A DNA stretch of 64,000 nucleotides. Origin: FEN-1219 sp963744305. GTDB lineage: Bacteria > Pseudomonadota > Gammaproteobacteria > Steroidobacterales > Rariloculaceae. Both the position numbers and the translations under genes were made by a program. Shown here in pieces: positions 35,838 to 43,766 of the stretch. The notes below the pieces were generated by a model. That model had not been told where the DNA came from and did no database searches. It was given only the letters and a program-made list of their open reading frames with translations. The stretch spans positions 434,001-498,000 of the forward strand of contig CAVUTF010000046.1 in the NCBI GenBank assembly GCA_963744305.1. Direction: 5' to 3'. Position 1 is the stretch's first letter. Every line of letters starts with the position of its first letter.

Positions 35838-37838
35838 CTAGTGGCGCGACGCTCCGCCCGTGGCGTGCGACGGCGTGCTAGCGACACCGCCGCCGGTGGA
35901 CGTAGCGGTCCGATAAAGCCACGCCGCGAGCAGCGCAAGCACCGCCAGGCCAAGCCATTCGCCCGCCGCCGACTCGCCGATGCGAAGCCCTGGCGGCAAC
36001 GCGAGTACGTCCGCGCGGCCAGCGACGACGATCGGTATCGCGATCACGATGCCCATCAGCGCCTCGCCCGTGATGACCCCCGCGGCGAACAACATGCCTT
36101 TGCGCGCCATGCTTTCGGCCTCCTCGGGGCTCCGCGCCGCGCCGAATTTCGTGGACCGGTCCGCGAACCACGCGAGCAGCCCGCCCACGAAGATGGGCAC
36201 CGAGAGCTCGAGCGGGAGATAGATGCCGACTGCCGCGGCGAGCACCGGCACGCGGAAAGTGGCGCCGCGCGCCTTGAGCACCTCGTCGACCGCGATGATC
36301 GCAGCGCCGATCAGCACGCCGATGCCGATTATCGGCCACGGGAGCGAGCCGCCGAACATCCCCCTCGACACGGAAGCCATCAGGGTCGCCTGCGGCGCGA
36401 GCAGCGGATTCGGATGTGCGGCGGTCGGCACGCCGATCCCGTAGGCCTGCGCTAGAAGATTGAGCACCGGCGCCATCACGAGCGCGCTCGCCGCGACGCC
36501 GATCGCGAGCATCACCTGCTGGCGCCAAGGCGTGGCGCCGACGATGTAGCCGCATTTCAAGTCCTGGAGATTGTCGCCGCTGATACACGCGGCGCAACAG
36601 ACGACGGCGCCGATCATGATCGCCGCAACCGGGCCGAGCATTTCGTTCCGGCCCATCAACATCAAGAGCACGAGCGCCGAGAAAAGAATCGTGCCGATCG
36701 TGATGCCCGATACGGGGTTGTTCGAAGTACCGACGAGACCCGCCATATAGGCCGACACCGAGCAAAAGAGAAACCCGGCGACGATCATGATGATCGTCAT
36801 CGGCACGCTCACGACGAGGCTGCCAACGATGCTCTGATACAGCACGAGCAGCGGCAGCGTGAACAAGACCACGCCGATCAGCACGGCTTTCATCGGCAAG
36901 TCCTGCTCGGTGTGCGCGACCATCGAGCGCGCGCCCGCGCGCGTGGCCGCAAGACCGCTCCTGATGCCCGACACGAGCGACTTGCGCAGGCTGATCAAAG
37001 CCCAGATGCCGCCGATCAGCATCGCGCCGACGCCGAGATAGCGGATCTGCGTGCTCCACAGCAGGCCGGCGGCGTTTTCGGCATCGAGGCCCGCAGCGGT
37101 TCGAGCGAGCTCCGCATTGCCGTCGAGAAAGAACGCGCTATAGAGCGGAATGGCGACGTTCCAAGAGATGATTCCGCCCATGAGCACGACGATGCCGATG
37201 TTGAGCCCGACGATGTAGCCGACGCCTAGCAGCGCCGGCGAGAGATTCGTGCCGATGTAGGCGATGCCTTGGCCGGCATAGGTCGCCGCCGCCGCGGTGT
37301 CCGGGATCAGTCGCAGACCGCTCGCCGCCGCGAGCTTTACGAGTCCGCCGCCGAGCGCCGCGCCGCCCAAGATCTTCACGCCCTGCGCGGGGTTCTCGCC
37401 GGCCTTGAGGACCTCCGCCGCCGCCTTGCCTTCCGGGAAGGAGAGCCCTTGATCGACGATCAACGCGCGGCGCAGCGGCACCGAGAAAAGCACGCCGAGC
37501 ACGCCGCCGAGCCCCGCGATGGCAAGCACCCAGAGAAAGTCGAAGTCGTCCCAGAACCCGAGGATCACGAGCGCGGGAATCGTGAAGATCACACCCGAAG
37601 CGAGCGACGCCCCTGCCGAGCCGCCCGTTTGCACGATGTTGTTCTCGAGAATCCCACCGCCCCCGAGCATCCGCAGCACGGCCATGGAAACGACTGCCGC
37701 GGGTATCGCCGAAGCGATCGTCATTCCGGCGAACAGTCCGAGATACGTGTTTGCCGCCGCTAGAATCATGGCGAGCACCACCGCCAGAATGATCGCGCGC
37801 GCGGTAAGCTGCGGAGGCAGCCGGGTCGACTCGCTCAT
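35838..37838 (-). CDS. OPT family oligopeptide transporter
   Basis: 666 residues with about 16 predicted membrane segments. Conserved OPT features are NTYLGLFAGMTIASAIPAA near the start, NNIVQTGGSAGASLASGVIFT, LSFPEGKAAAEVLKAGE, GTSNNPVSGITIGTI and SGDNLQDLKCGYIVGATPW. This family imports peptides or metal-chelating peptides using protons. It lies 13 bases downstream of a POT peptide transporter, so the two are probably one operon. Substrate size is not predictable from sequence. Confidence 0.9.
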   Translation of the reverse strand: MSESTRLPPQLTARAIILAVVLAMILAAANTYLGLFAGMTIASAIPAAVVSMAVLRMLGGGGILENNIVQTGGSAGASLASGVIFTIPALVILGFWDDFDFLWVLAIAGLGGVLGVLFSVPLRRALIVDQGLSFPEGKAAAEVLKAGENPAQGVKILGGAALGGGLVKLAAASGLRLIPDTAAAATYAGQGIAYIGTNLSPALLGVGYIVGLNIGIVVLMGGIISWNVAIPLYSAFFLDGNAELARTAAGLDAENAAGLLWSTQIRYLGVGAMLIGGIWALISLRKSLVSGIRSGLAATRAGARSMVAHTEQDLPMKAVLIGVVLFTLPLLVLYQSIVGSLVVSVPMTIIMIVAGFLFCSVSAYMAGLVGTSNNPVSGITIGTILFSALVLLMLMGRNEMLGPVAAIMIGAVVCCAACISGDNLQDLKCGYIVGATPWRQQVMLAIGVAASALVMAPVLNLLAQAYGIGVPTAAHPNPLLAPQATLMASVSRGMFGGSLPWPIIGIGVLIGAAIIAVDEVLKARGATFRVPVLAAAVGIYLPLELSVPIFVGGLLAWFADRSTKFGAARSPEEAESMARKGMLFAAGVITGEALMGIVIAIPIVVAGRADVLALPPGLRIGESAAGEWLGLAVLALLAAWLYRTATSTGGGVASTPSHATGGASRH

Positions 37839-37851
37839 CGATCGAGGTTCC

Positions 37852-39381
37852 TTACTTGATGCCGCCCATCCAGGTGCGAATGCGCCAGGCGAAGACGAGC
37901 ATCAGGAGACCCGCGCCGCCGCCGATCAAGGTCATCTGCATGAGTTGCGCGGGGATCTCTTGCGCCTCGGCGGAGCCGATATGCCCGCCGATGATGCCGG
38001 CGAACAGATTGCCGACCGCGGAACCGAGGAACCAAGTGCCCATCATTTGGCCGACGAAGCGCGGCGGGGCGAGTTTCGTGACGTTGGAAAGCCCGACGGG
38101 CGACAAGCACAGCTCGCCGAAGGTTTGCAGAAGATAGGCCATCAGCAGCCAGGTCGGCGCGACGTCGTCGCCCGTCGCGACGACGAGTTCTGCCGCGAAC
38201 ACCATCACGAGGAATCCTACGCCGAGCAGCACGAGCCCGAGGCCGAATTTCACCGGCGCGGACGGGTCGAGATTGCGCATCCCGAGCGAGACCCAGATCC
38301 ACGCGAACACCGGCGCGAATAGCACGACGAAAATCGGATTCGCCGACTGGTACCACGACGCAGGATGCACACCCTCGGGGAACAACCCACCGAGCACGGA
38401 TCGGTCGGTGAAATCGAGCGCGAACAGATTGAACGTCGTCGCCTGCTGCTCGAAACCCGCCCAGAAAACCGCGGCACACAGGAAGAAAATTGCAATCACC
38501 GCGACGCGCTTGCGCTCTTCGCCGCTCAACTTTGCGAACAGCAACACGTAGCCGAAGAACACGAACGCGAGAGCAATCATTGCCGAGCCAAACGCCTGCG
38601 CGAGCGTCGTCACGTCGACGGGAACGACGCCGAGGAACAGCAACAGTGCGACCGCGACGACCACGGCGGAGCCGATCGTGACGAGTCGCCAGCCACGCCG
38701 CTTCTCTTCCGCGCTCGCGTTGTGCGCTGCGACGCCCGCGTCCCCGAGGTAGTGCTGCGTGAGCTTGTACTGCAACACGCCGAGCCCCATGAAAAGACCT
38801 GCGCAGAAAAAGCCGGCGCGCCAGTTCCACGCCTCGCCGATCGTGCCCGCGATCAGCGGTGCGACGAGCGCGCCCAAGTTGATGCCCATGTAGAAGATCG
38901 AGAAACCGGCGTCGCGGCGCGCGCCAGGTTGACCTTCGTAAAGCATGCCGACCATTGCGGAAATATTCGGCTTGAGCAGCCCGACGCCCACCACGATGAT
39001 CGCAAGGCCCAGGTAGAACACCGGCGGTGTCGCGGGTATCGCTAGAGTGAAGTTGCCGAGCATGATGATCACGCCGCCCCAGAACACCGCGTTGCGCTGC
39101 CCAACCAGCCGGTCGGCGATCCACCCTCCCGGCAACGAGCCGAGAAACACCGCGCCCGTGTACAACCCGTACACGGCGCCGGCCGTGACGCGATCGATGC
39201 CGAAACCGGGGTTCGCGCCATCGGTGGCGGCTACGAGAAACAGAACGAGCAGCGCGCGCATCCCGTAGTAGGTGAAGCGCTCGAAGAACTCGGTCATGAA
39301 CAGCGTGGCGAGGCCGCGCGGGTGGCCGAGAAACTCACGGGGGCGGGCTGCGGCAGCGACGGTCGTGCTCGAGGCCGTCAT
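37852..39381 (-). CDS. POT/PTR family di-/tripeptide:proton symporter
   Basis: 509 residues, 12-14 membrane segments. The proton-coupling signature EFFERFTYYGMRALL (ExxERFxYYG) is complete, as are GSLPGGWIADRLVGQ, LLKPNISAMVGMLYEGQ and FSIFYMGINLGALVAPLIAG. The C-terminal half has CLSPVGLSNVTKLAP. It imports di- and tripeptides. First gene of a two-gene peptide-uptake unit with the OPT transporter, suggesting protein breakdown products as a carbon and nitrogen source. Confidence 0.93.
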   Translation of the reverse strand: MTASSTTVAAAARPREFLGHPRGLATLFMTEFFERFTYYGMRALLVLFLVAATDGANPGFGIDRVTAGAVYGLYTGAVFLGSLPGGWIADRLVGQRNAVFWGGVIIMLGNFTLAIPATPPVFYLGLAIIVVGVGLLKPNISAMVGMLYEGQPGARRDAGFSIFYMGINLGALVAPLIAGTIGEAWNWRAGFFCAGLFMGLGVLQYKLTQHYLGDAGVAAHNASAEEKRRGWRLVTIGSAVVVAVALLLFLGVVPVDVTTLAQAFGSAMIALAFVFFGYVLLFAKLSGEERKRVAVIAIFFLCAAVFWAGFEQQATTFNLFALDFTDRSVLGGLFPEGVHPASWYQSANPIFVVLFAPVFAWIWVSLGMRNLDPSAPVKFGLGLVLLGVGFLVMVFAAELVVATGDDVAPTWLLMAYLLQTFGELCLSPVGLSNVTKLAPPRFVGQMMGTWFLGSAVGNLFAGIIGGHIGSAEAQEIPAQLMQMTLIGGGAGLLMLVFAWRIRTWMGGIK

Positions 39382-39487
39382 CGTCGCAGTCCTGAATTCT
39401 TGCGCGCTCTGTGCGCTGCCATTGCGGGAGTGTGACCGAAGTGGGCGCGAAGCGGCAAGGCGCTGCGGCCTGCCGCGCCGTTCGACC

Positions 39488-40258
39488 TCAGGTCTCGACC
39501 TCTTTCATCGCCGTTTTTTCCGGCACCAGGAAGCGCGCCAGAATCAGGCCGGCCTCATACAAGAGATACACCGGAATCGCGAGCAGGGTTTGCGAGAACA
39601 CGTCGGGCGCAAGGAGCATGCCCGCGACGAATGCGCCGAGAAATACGTATGCGCGCACCGCCTTCAACGCCTTGATCGAAACGAGGCCGCTCCAGATCAG
39701 CATGACGGTGGCAATCGGCACTTCGAAAGCGAGCCCGAAGACGAGGAAAATCGTCATGACGAAGTCGAGGTACGCGCCGATGTCCGTCATCATCGTGACA
39801 CCTTCCGGTGTCGCCTGGACGAAGAACCCGAAGACGACGCGGAACACGATGAAATACGCGAAGGCCATGCCGACGTAGAACAGAACGATGCTCGAGATCA
39901 TGAGCGGAATGGCTAGGCGTTTTTCCTTGCGATACAACCCCGGCGCGATGAACTGCCACGCTTGGAACAGCACGACCGGCATCGCGATGAACAGCGAGAC
40001 GAAGAACGTGGTTTTGAACGGCACGAGGAACGGTGACGTCGGGGTCGACGCGAGCATCGGGCCGGGCAGCACGGCTTGCAGCGGCGCCGATACGTACTCG
40101 AAAACGCGCTGATAGAACGGCGTGAGGCAGACGAACACGACGACGATGGCCAACATTCCCTTCATCAGTCGCGAGCGCAGCTCTACGAGGTGGGAGATGA
40201 GCGTCCCTTCCGCGAGCTGTTCCTTTTGCGGCTCGTGGTTTTGGGAGGAGTCGTTCAT
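39488..40258 (-). CDS. tatC: Sec-independent translocase subunit TatC
   Basis: 256 residues with six membrane helices. TatC signatures: HLVELRSRLMK at the N-terminus, FFVSLFIAMPVVLFQAWQFIAPGLYRKEKR, and FGLAFEVPIATVML. It binds the twin-arginine signal peptide with TatB. The start shares its base with the tatB stop (coordinate 40258), so the genes are coupled in the standard order tatA-tatB-tatC. Confidence 0.95.
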   Translation of the reverse strand: MNDSSQNHEPQKEQLAEGTLISHLVELRSRLMKGMLAIVVVFVCLTPFYQRVFEYVSAPLQAVLPGPMLASTPTSPFLVPFKTTFFVSLFIAMPVVLFQAWQFIAPGLYRKEKRLAIPLMISSIVLFYVGMAFAYFIVFRVVFGFFVQATPEGVTMMTDIGAYLDFVMTIFLVFGLAFEVPIATVMLIWSGLVSIKALKAVRAYVFLGAFVAGMLLAPDVFSQTLLAIPVYLLYEAGLILARFLVPEKTAMKEVET

Positions 40259-40596
40259 TAGGCTCTTGGCGGCTCGTTGGTCTGAGTCGTAGGCGCGGCC
40301 TCGGGCGCCGCGGTGGTAGGTGCCGTGGCCGACGGCTCTGCCGTCTGCGCAACCGCGGGTTCGGCCGGTGGCGGCGTGGCGGGCGGCGGCGGGCGTACAA
40401 CCGGTTTCGGCGGTTGAATCACCTCGTTGAGCTCGATCTCACGCTCGAGCTGGCGCCGTAGTTGCGTGGCTGTCCTGCGCGCGCGGCTAACCCACTTACC
40501 GATCTCGGCGGCGACTTTGGGCAAGCGCTCCGGCCCAAGAACGAGCAGCCCGATCACGAATACGAGGACGAGCTCCGCAAAACCGACGTCGAACAT
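40258..40596 (-). CDS. tatB: Sec-independent translocase subunit TatB
   Basis: 112 residues. MFDVGFAELVLVFVIGLLVLGPERLP is the TatB start: Glu8, a membrane helix and GPERLP hinge, followed by an amphipathic helix (KVAAEIGKWVSRARRTATQL) and a Pro/Ala-rich tail. It forms the signal-binding complex with TatC. Confidence 0.94.
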   Translation of the reverse strand: MFDVGFAELVLVFVIGLLVLGPERLPKVAAEIGKWVSRARRTATQLRRQLEREIELNEVIQPPKPVVRPPPPATPPPAEPAVAQTAEPSATAPTTAAPEAAPTTQTNEPPRA

Positions 40597-40610
40597 GCAA
40601 TCGCCGTTCG

Positions 40611-40851
40611 CTAGGCGCTACCGGTCTTATCTTTTTGCTCGGCGAACTCCGCGTCGGGCTCGCTACTCTCGAGGCGTCCGGGGAGGTTCGTCCTTGCGGG
40701 ATTTGTCCTCATCGATGTCCATGGCTTTGCGGAAGCTCTTCAGCGCGCCGCCCAGATCACCGCCGATCGACTTCAGGCGCTTCGTGCCAAAGATCAGCAC
40801 GACGATCACTAGAATAATCAGCAATTGCCAGACGCTCATTCCGAGTCCCAT
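40611..40851 (-). CDS. tatA: Sec-independent translocase subunit TatA (frame change near 40664)
   Basis: The start MGLGMSVWQLLIILVIVVLIFGTKRLK ... FRKAMDID is a full TatA membrane helix, FGTKRL hinge and amphipathic helix. The plain frame stops at 40663. Skipping one base there continues SEPDAEFAEQKDKTGSA to a stop at 40611, a C-terminus typical of TatA, giving about 79 residues. TatA oligomerises to form the transport channel. It is first in tatABC; the residues lost without the shift are not essential in known TatA proteins. Confidence 0.88.
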
Positions 40852-40917
40852 GCCGTTTCTCCGCTGCGCTCGGATTCCCTACCCGAGCAAATCCATGATA
40901 CGCCAAACACCTTTCGG

Positions 40918-41367
40918 TCACCGGACGGGCGGCACCTGCAGCCAGAACGTCACCGGCCCGTCATTCGTGAGCGTTACCTGCATGTCGGCGCCGAAGCGGC
41001 CGAACGCGCACGGCACGCCCGTGGCCTCCACCGCGGCGCTCAATTCTCCGAACAACGCCTCACCGACCGAGGGTTCCGCGGCACGCGAAAATCCTGGCCG
41101 AGAGCCGCTGCTCGTGTCCGCCGCCAGCGTAAACTGCGGCACCAGGAGCAAGCTGCCCCCCACGTCACGCACCGCTAGATTCATTCGCCCGGCTGCATCG
41201 GCAAAGACCCGGTAGCCGACCAATCGTTCCGCGAGGCGCTGCGCCCCGGACGCCCGATCGCCTCGCTCGACGCCGACGAGGACGAGCAAGCCGCGGCCGA
41301 TCCGCGCAATCGTCTCGCCGTTCACCGCAACGTCGGCCTGCGTTACTCGCTGGAGTAGGGCAATCAT
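40918..41367 (-). CDS. dtd: D-aminoacyl-tRNA deacylase
   Basis: 149 residues, close to E. coli Dtd throughout: MIALLQRVTQADVAVNGE, GYRVFADAAGRMNLAV, PQFTLAADTSSGSRPGFS and ADMQVTLTNDGPVTFWLQV. The cross-subunit Gly-cisPro motif is present as NDGPV. The active-site SQFTL reads VPQFTL here, a Ser-to-Pro change. It removes D-amino acids from mischarged tRNA. It lies 66 bases upstream of tatA, possibly in one transcript. Confidence 0.93.
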   Translation of the reverse strand: MIALLQRVTQADVAVNGETIARIGRGLLVLVGVERGDRASGAQRLAERLVGYRVFADAAGRMNLAVRDVGGSLLLVPQFTLAADTSSGSRPGFSRAAEPSVGEALFGELSAAVEATGVPCAFGRFGADMQVTLTNDGPVTFWLQVPPVR

Positions 41368-41805
41368 CCTAAATTCTCGTCAGAGTCCACTTCGAGGCCG
41401 GATATCCCACAGTATCCGGAAGTGTCGGTTAATTCTCTTTTCTGCGTCCCACATGCCGGTGAATCACTAAGAAGTGGTAATTTGATCGACTTCCTAGAAC
41501 CTATCGCTATAAATATGGCGTCTACTTAACGTGTTTTAGCCTAACAGACTTGTCAGGTGGATTTCACAATAGTGGCGCCATCGTCTCGAGCCGCCGGTTG
41601 TCGGCGCCAGCGAAATCTGGCGTGCTCGCCCCCGGAACAGCGCAGAGGCCAGCCGCACGCGTATTGCGCCTGTGCCGGGCGGACAGTGCAAGCCAGCCGG
41701 CACGACCAGCCGACAACGTGATTCGCGCTTATCGACGCAACGTGGGTTCTGCTACCATTCGGCGTTCAATTTTTTGCCTGCCTGTCCTTGAGGAGCTATT
41801 AGCAA
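41368..41805. other. intergenic region between dtd and the azurin gene
   Basis: 438 bases without a convincing gene. An open frame on the plus strand from 41550 has no ribosome site and no recognisable protein. The AT-rich part (41460-41530) contains TTGATC (41482-41487) and TATAAA (41508-41513), but 20 bases apart, so a weak promoter at best. One clean inverted repeat is listed separately. The stretch probably holds the promoters of dtd (minus) and the azurin/oxidase genes (plus). Confidence 0.6.
41398..41419. repeat. inverted repeat upstream of dtd
   Basis: CCGGATA (41398-41404) and TATCCGG (41413-41419) form a perfect 7-base dyad with an 8-base spacer, 31 bases upstream of the dtd start. 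Size and place fit an operator or a leader hairpin. No T-run follows on either strand. Confidence 0.45.
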
Positions 41806-42252
41806 ATGACACGGAACTTCATAGTGTTGGCCGTCGCCGGATGGGCGATCTCCGGTCAAGCGTGGGGCCAAGAATGCGCGCTCACGATCGAGGGAAACGA
41901 CCAAATTCAATTCAACCAAAAGGAAATGCGCGTCAAAGCGAGCTGCAAGGAGGTGACGGTTACTCTGAAGCACACCGGGATGCTCGCGGCGAACGTCATG
42001 GGCCACAACTGGGTGCTCACGACGACGCCTGATTTCCAAGGCGTCGCGACGGCCGGGCAGGCCGCGGGCCCCCCGAATTTTCTGCCCGCGGGCGACGCTC
42101 GTGTGTTAGCGTCCACGACCGTCGTCGGCGGCGGTCAAGAAACGTCCGTTAAAGTGGATCTGTCCAAGCTAAAGGCTGGCAGCGACTACACGTTCTTCTG
42201 TTCATTCCCGGGCCATTTCGTGCTGATGAGCGGAAAATTCATCGTCGAATAG
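41806..42252 (+). CDS. azu: azurin (blue copper protein)
   Basis: 148 residues with a signal peptide cleaved near AWG|Q (21-22). The type 1 copper ligands are His67 (MGHNWVL), Cys132 (FFCSFPGHFVLM), His137 and Met141; Cys24 and Cys47 fit the azurin disulfide. It carries single electrons in the periplasm. It lies 82 bases upstream of a terminal oxidase cluster, which makes it a likely electron donor to that oxidase. Confidence 0.95.
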   Translation: MTRNFIVLAVAGWAISGQAWGQECALTIEGNDQIQFNQKEMRVKASCKEVTVTLKHTGMLAANVMGHNWVLTTTPDFQGVATAGQAAGPPNFLPAGDARVLASTTVVGGGQETSVKVDLSKLKAGSDYTFFCSFPGHFVLMSGKFIVE

Positions 42253-42334
42253 CGGCTCGTGTCCTAAGTTTTACGCTCCTGTTGCGAAGCGGCGAGGCTG
42301 TTGATCTCGCGCACGGTATGAGGATATTCGCGGT

Positions 42335-43690
42335 ATGGCTTTAGCCGTCGTCATCGTCTTGCTCGTCATCGGCTCGCTGATCTTTCACTTTGCCAGTCCG
42401 TGGTACTTCACGCCGCTCGCCTCGAATTGGGGAACCATCGATTTCACGGTCGACGTGACTTTCTGGGTATGCGGCATCGTGTTCGTCGCCGTGAACCTGT
42501 TCACCGCCTACTGCGTGGTGCGTTTCCGCAGCCGCAAAGGGCATGCCGCCCACTACGAGCCCGAGAGCAAGAAGCTCGAGATCATACTTACGGTGTTCAC
42601 GTCCGTCGGGGTCGCCGCTATGCTGACGCCCGGCCTATTCGTCTGGGCCAACTTCGTCACGGTGCCCGAGGATGCGACCGACTTCGAAGCGGTCGGCAAG
42701 CAATGGCACTGGGGATTCCGGCTGCCGGGCGAGGACAACCTGCTCGGCGCGAGCGACGTCCGGCACATGAGCGTCGATAACCCGCTCGGGGTCGATCCGG
42801 AGGATCCGAACGGTCAAGACGACGTGATCATCGCAGCCCCGACCCTGCACCTCCCGGTGAACCAGCCCGTGAGGTCGCTGCTGCGCTCCGCGGACGTGCT
42901 GCACGACTTCGCTGTGGCGCAGTTTCGCGTCAAGATGGATCTCGTGCCCGGATTGGTGACGTATCAGTGGTTCACGCCGACTGTGCCAGGCACGTACGAG
43001 ATCCTCTGCGAGGAGCTCTGCGGAGTGGGGCACTTCGCCATGCGCGGCAAGATCGTCGTCGACGAGGCGGCGGACTATCAGGCTTGGCTCGCGACGCAGC
43101 CTACCTTCGCCGCGACGCAGGCGCGTCCGACCGGCAACGCGACCGCCGGTGCCGCAAACTATGCCGTCTGCGGCGCGTGTCACGGCGCACAGGGCGAAGG
43201 CAATCAACAGTTGAATGCGCCGAAGATCGCCGGTCAACAGGACTGGTACATCCGGCGGCAGCTGCGCAACTATCAGCTGCGCATCCGGGGCGCCGATCCG
43301 ATGGACACGTTCGGTGCGCAGATGGCACCGATGGCTCAAACGGTGGCGGATCCCGCGACGATGGAAAACGTGATCGCGTACATCGAGACGCTGCCCGACG
43401 GTCCCGCACCGACGACGACGATTGGCGACGTCGAGCACGGCCGCGAGCTCTACGAAACTTGCACGGCGTGCCACGGAGGCAACGGTGAGGGCCGCTGGGG
43501 CACGAACGCGCCGCGGCTTGCCGGAATGACCGACTGGTACTTGGTGCGGCAACTCGAGAACTTCAAAGCGCGAGTTCGGGGAGGTCATCCCCAGGACATC
43601 TACGGCGACCAGATGCACATGATGGCGAACCTCCTGATTGCTGACGGCTCGATCAACGACGTCGTCGCCTACATCAACACGATCCGTTAA
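42335..43690 (+). CDS. coxB: cytochrome c oxidase subunit II fused to two cytochrome c domains
   Basis: 451 residues. Two to three N-terminal membrane segments (about 3-20, 42-64, 84-104) precede the CuA cupredoxin domain with ligands His190, Cys225, Glu227, Cys229, His233 and Met236 (ILCEELCGVGHFAM). Two cytochrome c domains follow: C279GAC282H and C376TAC379H. Typical subunit II has none, caa3-type has one, so two is unusual. The fused hemes would take electrons from a donor such as the upstream azurin and pass them to CuA. First oxidase gene of the cluster. Confidence 0.92.
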   Translation: MALAVVIVLLVIGSLIFHFASPWYFTPLASNWGTIDFTVDVTFWVCGIVFVAVNLFTAYCVVRFRSRKGHAAHYEPESKKLEIILTVFTSVGVAAMLTPGLFVWANFVTVPEDATDFEAVGKQWHWGFRLPGEDNLLGASDVRHMSVDNPLGVDPEDPNGQDDVIIAAPTLHLPVNQPVRSLLRSADVLHDFAVAQFRVKMDLVPGLVTYQWFTPTVPGTYEILCEELCGVGHFAMRGKIVVDEAADYQAWLATQPTFAATQARPTGNATAGAANYAVCGACHGAQGEGNQQLNAPKIAGQQDWYIRRQLRNYQLRIRGADPMDTFGAQMAPMAQTVADPATMENVIAYIETLPDGPAPTTTIGDVEHGRELYETCTACHGGNGEGRWGTNAPRLAGMTDWYLVRQLENFKARVRGGHPQDIYGDQMHMMANLLIADGSINDVVAYINTIR

Positions 43691-43766
43691 ACGATGGCAC
43701 GCCGAAACGGTCGAAAAGTACAGGCAGCGGATGCTGCCGAGACGGTAGTCGAAAGGAAGATCTGAT

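Noticed and set aside
36859..37041. Open frames on the strand opposite the OPT and POT transporter genes (and similar long antisense frames at ctaD, uvrD and trkH)
   Set aside because: High GC creates long stop-free antisense frames. They have Arg/Pro-rich or repetitive translations, no ribosome sites and no recognisable domains, and the opposite strand carries conserved genes.
41482..41513. TTGATC and TATAAA as a sigma-70 promoter for the azurin cluster
   Set aside because: The spacing of 20 bases is too long and the distance to the azurin start is about 290 bases, so I did not list it as a promoter.
41550..42032. 160-codon plus-strand frame upstream of and overlapping azurin
   Set aside because: It runs through the azurin signal sequence in another frame, lacks a ribosome site and shows no known fold or conserved composition.
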